A stretch of DNA of 10,563 bases, from positions 1 to 10,563 of the forward strand of contig JACCSV010000064.1 of NCBI GenBank assembly GCA_013812805.1, read 5' to 3'. The notes below the pieces were generated by a model. That model searched no databases, was not told where the DNA came from, and worked only from the letters and a program-made list of their open reading frames with translations. Position 1 is the stretch's first letter; every line of letters begins with the position of its first letter. The translations under genes and the position numbers were made by a program. Below are positions 6,646 through 10,563 of this stretch, piece after piece. Source of the DNA: Sphingomonas sp. (GTDB lineage: Bacteria > Pseudomonadota > Alphaproteobacteria > Sphingomonadales > Sphingomonadaceae).

Positions 6646-7508
6646 GCGACAGCTCCAGCCGGATTCTCGCCGGCCTACTCGAGGCCCGAACCGGCCAGCA
6701 GCTGACGATGAATCGGCGCTGGCGGATCGAGACGGCGCTGTCGGTGCTGCTTCGCGAACGCGGGATCGCTACGCTGGACGAGTTGATCACGATCCTGGTC
6801 ATGGGCCGTGAGCCGGGGCTGCAGGACCGAGTGGTCGAAGCGCTGCTCAACAATGAAACCTATTTCTTTCGCGACCGCGCGCCGTTCGACCTGATTGCGC
6901 GCCATGCGCTTCCGCAGCTTGCGCAGCGCCGACAGTCGACCCGCCAGATCCGCATCTGGTCGGCCGGCTGCTCGTCCGGCCAAGAGGCTTATTCGCTAGC
7001 GATGCTGTTTGCCGAGAATGCGGCGCAATGGCGCGGTTGGACCATCGATATCCTCGGCACCGACGTGTCCTCGCACATCGTCGATCGCGCCCGGCGTGGC
7101 GTCTACACCCAGTTCGAGGTGCAGCGCGGCCTCGGCATCAATCAGATGATCCGCTGGTTCGAAGAGTGCGAGGACGGCTGGCGAGCGGTGGAAGAGGTGC
7201 GTAGGCCGGTCCGTTTCCAGGTCCACAACCTGCTCGAGGCGCCGCCGCAGCCGAGCGACTTCGACCTCGTGCTGTGCCGCAACCTGCTGCTGTACCTGAC
7301 GAATGACAAACGCACGCTCGCGTTTGAGCGGCTTGCGAGCGCGATGGCGCCGGACGGCTGGCTGATGCTCGGCGCCGGCGAAACCGTAATTGGGCAGACG
7401 AGCCGGTTCGGCGCGGACGTCGAGGCTCGCGGCCTCTACCGGCGCACCGGCGGCGATGCCGTCGTCGAGAAGCGTGTGGGCGAGCGCAGGACGGCGGCAA
7501 AGACTTGA
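6636..7508 (+). CDS. cheR: Chemotaxis protein methyltransferase CheR
   Basis: The 290-residue product matches the family length of about 280-290. The N-terminal helical domain (about 1-70) leads into LLNNETYFFRDRAPFDLI (70-87), a CheR signature. The SAM-binding motif is RIWSAGCSSGQEAYSLAM (106-123), followed by ILGTDVSSHIVDRARRGVYT (139-158), the variable beta-subdomain at about 160-205, and FDLVLCRNLLLYL (209-221). CheR adds methyl groups from S-adenosylmethionine to receptor glutamates and opposes CheB. The GTG at 6636 lies inside the end of cheB and has GGGGA a few bases upstream; the next in-frame ATG would remove the N-terminal helices, so the GTG is preferred. No tetratricopeptide extension or receptor-tail-binding addition is seen. 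It closes the recognisable che set. Confidence 0.93.
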   Translation: MQVSDSSSRILAGLLEARTGQQLTMNRRWRIETALSVLLRERGIATLDELITILVMGREPGLQDRVVEALLNNETYFFRDRAPFDLIARHALPQLAQRRQSTRQIRIWSAGCSSGQEAYSLAMLFAENAAQWRGWTIDILGTDVSSHIVDRARRGVYTQFEVQRGLGINQMIRWFEECEDGWRAVEEVRRPVRFQVHNLLEAPPQPSDFDLVLCRNLLLYLTNDKRTLAFERLASAMAPDGWLMLGAGETVIGQTSRFGADVEARGLYRRTGGDAVVEKRVGERRTAAKT

Positions 7509-7539
7509 CCGCAAGGCGCACTCATGCGCCATTTCGCCG

Positions 7540-8220
7540 ATGCACCTGATCGAGCGGCCTTCGCCCAATTTCGACGAACGCGCGCTCCCGGTATCGATGA
7601 TCGTCCTCCATTATACCGGCATGCCCGACTGCGAAGGGGCACTCGCGCGGCTGTGCTCGCCGGAAGCGAAAGTGTCGTCGCATTATTGCATCGACGAGGA
7701 CGGCAGCATCTATCGGCTGGTCGATGAAACCATGCGGGCCTGGCACTCCGGCAAGTCGCGCTGGCGCGGCACCGCCGACGTTAATTCGGCGAGCGTCGGG
7801 ATCGAGATCGTCAACCCGGGCCACGAATTCGGTTACCGGCCCTTTCCCGATGAGCAGATGGCTGCGCTGATCCCGCTGGTCGCCGAGATCAAGGACCGTC
7901 ACGGGATCGGCCGCGGCAATGTGGTTGGCCATTCCGACGTCGCGCCCGATCGCAAGGAAGACCCAGGAGAGCTGTTTCCGTGGGACGCACTGGCCAAGCG
8001 GCGGCTGGCGCTGCCGAGCCCGACCCGCAACCTCGTCGACCCGTTCTGGACCGACGCCGGATTTCTGCTGGCGCTGGAGCGGTTCGGCTATGACGTGACG
8101 GATCCGCAAAAAGCGGTGATCGCGTTCCAGCGACGATTCCGGCCCGAGCAGCTCGACGGCATCATCGACGGCCAATGCCGGGCAAAGCTCCTGTCGCTGT
8201 TGCTGCCGCGCCCGCAGTAA
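7540..8220 (+). CDS. N-acetylmuramoyl-L-alanine amidase (Amidase_2 fold, AmpD/AmiD-like) with C-terminal peptidoglycan-binding domain
   Basis: The 226-residue protein begins with an Amidase_2 zinc amidase domain (about 18-150). Zinc ligands are predicted as His24 in MIVLHYTGM, His131 in VVGHSDVAP and Asp141 in KEDPG, and the likely catalytic Glu89 lies in SVGIEIVNPG. SSHYCIDEDGSIYRLV (47-62) is also typical. A C-terminal helical segment (about 172-222, with FGYDV, AVIAFQRRFRP and LDGIIDG) fits a peptidoglycan-binding-1 domain. The enzyme cleaves the bond between N-acetylmuramic acid and L-alanine of the stem peptide. No signal peptide or lipobox is seen, so it may act in the cytoplasm on recycled muropeptides like AmpD; however, the added wall-binding domain and similarity to AmiD leave location open. 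The ATG at 7540 lies 31 bases after cheR on the same strand, so co-transcription is possible without functional kinship. It converges on the L,D-transpeptidase gene. Confidence 0.9.
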   Translation: MHLIERPSPNFDERALPVSMIVLHYTGMPDCEGALARLCSPEAKVSSHYCIDEDGSIYRLVDETMRAWHSGKSRWRGTADVNSASVGIEIVNPGHEFGYRPFPDEQMAALIPLVAEIKDRHGIGRGNVVGHSDVAPDRKEDPGELFPWDALAKRRLALPSPTRNLVDPFWTDAGFLLALERFGYDVTDPQKAVIAFQRRFRPEQLDGIIDGQCRAKLLSLLLPRPQ

Positions 8221-8231
8221 GCTGAGGCGGC

Positions 8232-9203
8232 CTAGACGAACTCGACCTTCGTGCCCTTGCTCACAGCTTCGGCAAGCTCCTCGGCATCCCAGTTTGTCAG
8301 CCGAACGCACCCGTGGCTGCTGGTCTTGCCGATCAGCTTCGGGTCCGGAGTACCGTGGATCCCATATCCTTCCTTGCTGAGATCGATCCACGTGCCGCCG
8401 ACCGGATTGTTGGGGCCGGCGGCGATGGTCAACTTCTTGTCAGGACCCCAGTCGCGTCCTTCCGGACTGAAATGATATGTCGGTGCGGCGGCGACGGTGG
8501 TCACCTCCATGCTGCCGTCGGGGGATGGAAAGGTGCTGCTGCCGACCGTCGCCGGGTAGGTGGCCACCAGCGCTCCGTCCTCTGAATAGGCACGCACGCT
8601 CGCTGCCGCCTTGTCGACTTCGATACGCACGACCTTTGCATCCAGCTTGTCCTTGCCGGGGACGATCACCGTGATTTCGGTTCCGGGGCTGGCGAAGTCG
8701 GCTCCCGGGTTGAGCGCTTTCAAGAAACCCTGGCTCATGTGGAATTTCTCGGCGATCGCTTCCGCCGGGCTCTCGTAACCGAGCGTGTCCAGCTCCGCCT
8801 GGTCTTCCATGTCTTCGGGGACGCTGACGAACGGGCCTGAAACATCGTCTGCGGTGATCGTGTAACGTTGCGTCAGCTCGCCGGAATAAGCGGCTTGCAG
8901 CTTTCGGAGCAGCGCCTCCGAGACCTTGCCGTCTGCTGTCATGTCGTTGGCGCGCTGAAAAGCCTCGATGGCGCGAACCGTGTTTCCACCCATCGCTCCG
9001 TCGACGACGCCCGGCGAATGGCCGCTATGATCGAGCAGAATTTGGGCGGCGAGCAACTCTTTCGTCGTCGCTCCTGTGAAAAGCTGCTCCGGCGCGCCTG
9101 GAAGCGAGAAGGTTGGCGGATCTTGAGCGATTGCGCCTGAGCTTCCGGCGGCGGCAAGCAAAAGTGCGGGGACGAGCAATAGCGTGGATGTGTGTTTGGA
9201 CAT
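8232..9203 (-). CDS. Secreted L,D-transpeptidase (YkuD domain) with peptidoglycan-binding and LysM-like regions
   Basis: The 323-residue protein starts with a signal peptide (Lys3, hydrophobic 8-20, probable cleavage after AIA at 24-26), so it acts in the periplasm. Residues 45-105 form a peptidoglycan-binding-1 domain (LLAAQILLDHSGHSPGVVDG, TVRAIEAFQRAN). Residues about 147-183 look LysM-like (AIAEKFHMSQGFLKALNPG). The YkuD catalytic domain occupies about 190-323, with YGIHGTPDP (280-288) and SSHGCVRLTNWD (295-306); the nucleophile is Cys299, with His283 and His297 nearby. Such enzymes form 3-3 cross-links in peptidoglycan or attach proteins to it. The start at the ATG at 9203 is set by the signal peptide and an in-frame stop just upstream. 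No ribosome binding site is visible. A possible EcfG-type promoter lies 8-33 bases upstream. It ends 11 bases from the convergent amidase gene. Confidence 0.93.
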   Translation of the reverse strand: MSKHTSTLLLVPALLLAAAGSSGAIAQDPPTFSLPGAPEQLFTGATTKELLAAQILLDHSGHSPGVVDGAMGGNTVRAIEAFQRANDMTADGKVSEALLRKLQAAYSGELTQRYTITADDVSGPFVSVPEDMEDQAELDTLGYESPAEAIAEKFHMSQGFLKALNPGADFASPGTEITVIVPGKDKLDAKVVRIEVDKAAASVRAYSEDGALVATYPATVGSSTFPSPDGSMEVTTVAAAPTYHFSPEGRDWGPDKKLTIAAGPNNPVGGTWIDLSKEGYGIHGTPDPKLIGKTSSHGCVRLTNWDAEELAEAVSKGTKVEFV

Positions 9204-9210
9204 GACTGAC

Positions 9211-9236
9211 TTACGGGTCGATCATCCGAATGTTCC
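9211..9236 (-). promoter_or_regulatory. Possible EcfG (general stress sigma factor) promoter for the L,D-transpeptidase gene
   Basis: The minus strand reads GGAAC (9232-9236), 16 bases, then CGTAA (9211-9215). The alphaproteobacterial EcfG consensus is GGAAC-N16/17-CGTT, so the -35 is exact, the spacing is right, and the -10 differs at one base of CGTT. The -10 ends only 7 bases before the ATG at 9203, which would give a nearly leaderless message; that either weakens the call or explains the missing ribosome binding site. Confidence 0.35.
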
Positions 9237-9322
9237 TGAAATTGAGCGCATTTCCTCTGTGAGGCCGAGATTCCTTCGCGCAGACGCGGCGGATCATCGG
9301 ATCAGATGTGGCCCAGCAATGC

Positions 9323-10135
9323 TCAAGCCTTGAGCACCGTCACCTTCAGGTAGGTTGCCGGTATTTCGGTGCGGTCGCTTCCCGCCTGGTTCTGCGCTTC
9401 GAACAGCGCCGTAAGCTCGGCCTCGAGCTCGACTTCGCGACCGTCTTTGGCTGCTGCATCGAAGGCATTCATCGTCGGGCCGTAGTACGTTCGGAACGTC
9501 GCGAGAAGCTCGTGCGGCGGGCCGGGGTGCCGAAACGAGTAAGTCGCGCGTTCGCAGCTTATGTCCTCGGACCGCACACCGGCGGCGCCGAACCGTTCCT
9601 TTACATTGTCCTCGACACCCCAGGTCACCGGGCTGATGAAGCCTTCGGGCGGAGGCGGAGTGAAGGCGGCGCTGATTTTGAGAATCTGTGCGACCAGCGT
9701 TGGATCGCCCGGAATCCAGTTGCCCATGACGATGCGGCCGCCGCGGCGGGTGACCCGCACCATCTCGCGAGCAACGTCAATCGGGCGCGGGGCGAACATT
9801 GCGCCGAAAATGCTGACGACGAGGTCGAAGCTTTCGTCGGCAATGCCGTCCAGGTTGGAAGCATCGCCTTCCTGGAAGCGCAGGTTTTTCAGTCCGGCGG
9901 CCTCGGCGCGGGCATTGCCGGCCGCGACGAGATTGGAAGCGATATCGACTCCTAGCACATTGGCGCCGCGCTCAGCCTCCGGTATGGCGGTGGTGCCGTC
10001 GCCGCAACCGAGATCGAGGACGTCCATTCCGGCGCTGACGCCAAGGCTGTCGACCAAGTCTTCTCCGCTCTGCCGCATCGTCGCGGCGATTCGCGTGAAG
10101 TCTCCCTTTTCCCACAGCGTCTTGTTCGGATTCAC
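9323..10135 (-). CDS. Class I SAM-dependent methyltransferase (UbiE/Methyltransf_11 type)
   Basis: The 270-residue protein has a Rossmann-type methyltransferase core. Motif I is DVLDLGCGDGTTA (38-50). The acidic post-I strand is NVLGVDIASNLV (59-70), followed by LRFQEGDASNLD (85-96), SFDLVVSIFGAMFAP (102-116) and the post-motif strand RRGGRIVMGNW (130-140). The C-terminal part (about 145-270, with PPPPEGFISPVTWG) resembles a widespread group of uncharacterised methyltransferases that begin NPNKxLWEKGDFT, as this one does. The substrate is unknown; small-molecule methylation is the family expectation, and a role in ubiquinone synthesis is not shown. The frame extends upstream to a GTG at 10198, but family similarity starts at the GTG at 10135, which has GGGAG 8 bases ahead. 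It lies 119 bases upstream of the L,D-transpeptidase gene on the same strand and 105 bases downstream of the DUF2254-like gene. Confidence 0.85.
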   Translation of the reverse strand: MNPNKTLWEKGDFTRIAATMRQSGEDLVDSLGVSAGMDVLDLGCGDGTTAIPEAERGANVLGVDIASNLVAAGNARAEAAGLKNLRFQEGDASNLDGIADESFDLVVSIFGAMFAPRPIDVAREMVRVTRRGGRIVMGNWIPGDPTLVAQILKISAAFTPPPPEGFISPVTWGVEDNVKERFGAAGVRSEDISCERATYSFRHPGPPHELLATFRTYYGPTMNAFDAAAKDGREVELEAELTALFEAQNQAGSDRTEIPATYLKVTVLKA

Positions 10136-10143
10136 CGGCTGCT

Positions 10144-10148
10144 CTCCC
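10144..10148 (-). promoter_or_regulatory. Ribosome binding site that decides the methyltransferase start
   Basis: On the minus strand GGGAG lies 8 bases before the GTG at 10135. It supports this GTG over the in-frame GTGs at about 10150 and at 10198, together with the family N-terminus NPNKTLWEKGDF. Confidence 0.6.
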
Positions 10149-10240
10149 ACTGTTGATGGCGAAGGCTTATCACAGATCAGTCCTAGCTTCCGGCCCACCG
10201 TTTCTCCCTGGATCGACGCGGCCCGTGGGCTCCGACGCAG

Positions 10241-10563
10241 TCAGGCCAGGCTTGCAGCGGTCGTCTGATACTGTTCGCGCACTTTCTCCAGCGACGGCCC
10301 CTGCAGCTCCTGCTCGGCAAGCGACAGCAGGTTTTTCGCCTCGGCTCCCAGAGCCTCCCGTGCCTCGGTGGATTTGCACTGGGCTCCGACGGCGGCCAGA
10401 GCGGCGAAAGCGTGCGTCGCGGCGTTCATGTCTTTGGCCACATATTGCCGCATTCGCCCGAAGCCGCGCTCGACAAACGCGTCAAAGCTGTGGGGTAGCG
10501 CAATCACGCGCAGCTCGCCGTCCTTGTCGACCCGCCGGGGCGAGGGGATTCGTCTACGACCGA
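10241..10563 (-). CDS. C-terminal fragment of a probable DUF2254 membrane protein, cut by window edge
   Basis: The frame is open from the window edge to the TGA at 10241-10243, giving 107 whole codons. It reads VDKDGELRVIALPHSFDAFV, then FGRMRQYVAKDMNAATHAFA, then a helical tail (EAREALGAEAKNLLSLAEQEL). This pattern (an R-V-I strand, a helix with RQY, then a chain of amphipathic helices) recalls the cytoplasmic C-terminus of DUF2254 predicted membrane proteins, whose function is unknown. The transmembrane part would lie beyond the window. A GTG at 10507 could start an 88-residue protein, but the homology-like segment runs upstream of it, so a partial longer gene is more likely. The family call is from memory of the pattern and is moderate in certainty; that it is coding is more certain. 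Confidence 0.65.
   Translation of the reverse strand, partial: GRRRIPSPRRVDKDGELRVIALPHSFDAFVERGFGRMRQYVAKDMNAATHAFAALAAVGAQCKSTEAREALGAEAKNLLSLAEQELQGPSLEKVREQYQTTAASLA

Noticed and set aside
8200..8231. A GCCGC/GCGGC inverted repeat near the amidase-transpeptidase junction as a bidirectional terminator.
   Set aside because: The stem is only about 5 base pairs with a long loop and no T-run; it is too weak to call.
9289..9306. A short tandem repeat, CGGATCAT then CGGATCAG.
   Set aside because: Two imperfect 8-base copies in a short gap have no associated structure or known signal and are likely accidental.
10136..10198. A longer methyltransferase starting at the GTG at 10198.
   Set aside because: The extra 21 residues do not match the family N-terminus, and the GTG at 10135 has a well-placed GGGAG.

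Overview
The window is GC-rich and densely coded, with short gaps. It most likely comes from an alphaproteobacterium, probably a sphingomonad. The best pointers are a ChpT-type histidine phosphotransferase (a family tied to the alphaproteobacterial CckA-ChpT-CtrA phosphorelay), a CtrA-like box, a possible EcfG-type promoter, and an rpoH-rluD pair of the kind I recall from alphaproteobacteria. The taxonomic call is inference from gene content; no rRNA or tRNA marker is present.

Layout. Positions 1-1552 (minus strand) hold the N-terminal half of the heat-shock sigma factor gene rpoH, cut by the window edge, and upstream of it a complete RluD-family rRNA pseudouridine synthase gene. Divergently from the latter, positions 1641-7508 (plus strand) carry a compact run of chpT, cheA, cheW, cheY, cheB and cheR. 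Several of these overlap or nearly touch, as expected for an operon. An AmpD/AmiD-like N-acetylmuramoyl-L-alanine amidase gene follows on the same strand (7540-8220). It converges, across 11 bases, on a secreted L,D-transpeptidase gene (8232-9203, minus). The right end, also minus, has a class I SAM-dependent methyltransferase gene (9323-10135) and the C-terminal end of what looks like a DUF2254 membrane protein (10241 to the edge).

How the genes fit together. CheA, CheW, CheY, CheB and CheR form a near-complete chemotaxis signalling set: kinase, coupling protein, motor response regulator, receptor methylesterase and receptor methyltransferase. No receptor gene, CheD or CheZ is present, so receptors must be encoded elsewhere. 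Placing chpT at the head of the run, with a CtrA-like box across the chpT stop codon before cheA, suggests that the cell-cycle/motility phosphorelay and chemotaxis are linked, at least at the level of transcription. CheA is unusual: it lacks a recognisable CheY-binding P2 domain, appears to carry a second CheW-like domain after P5, and ends in a short segment resembling a degenerate receiver. The amidase and the L,D-transpeptidase both act on peptidoglycan and both carry a peptidoglycan-binding domain.

I found no mobile element, CRISPR array, tRNA or rRNA. No stretch longer than about 300 bases lacks a gene. The most unusual content is the CheA architecture and the chpT-che linkage; I see no clearly new class of system.
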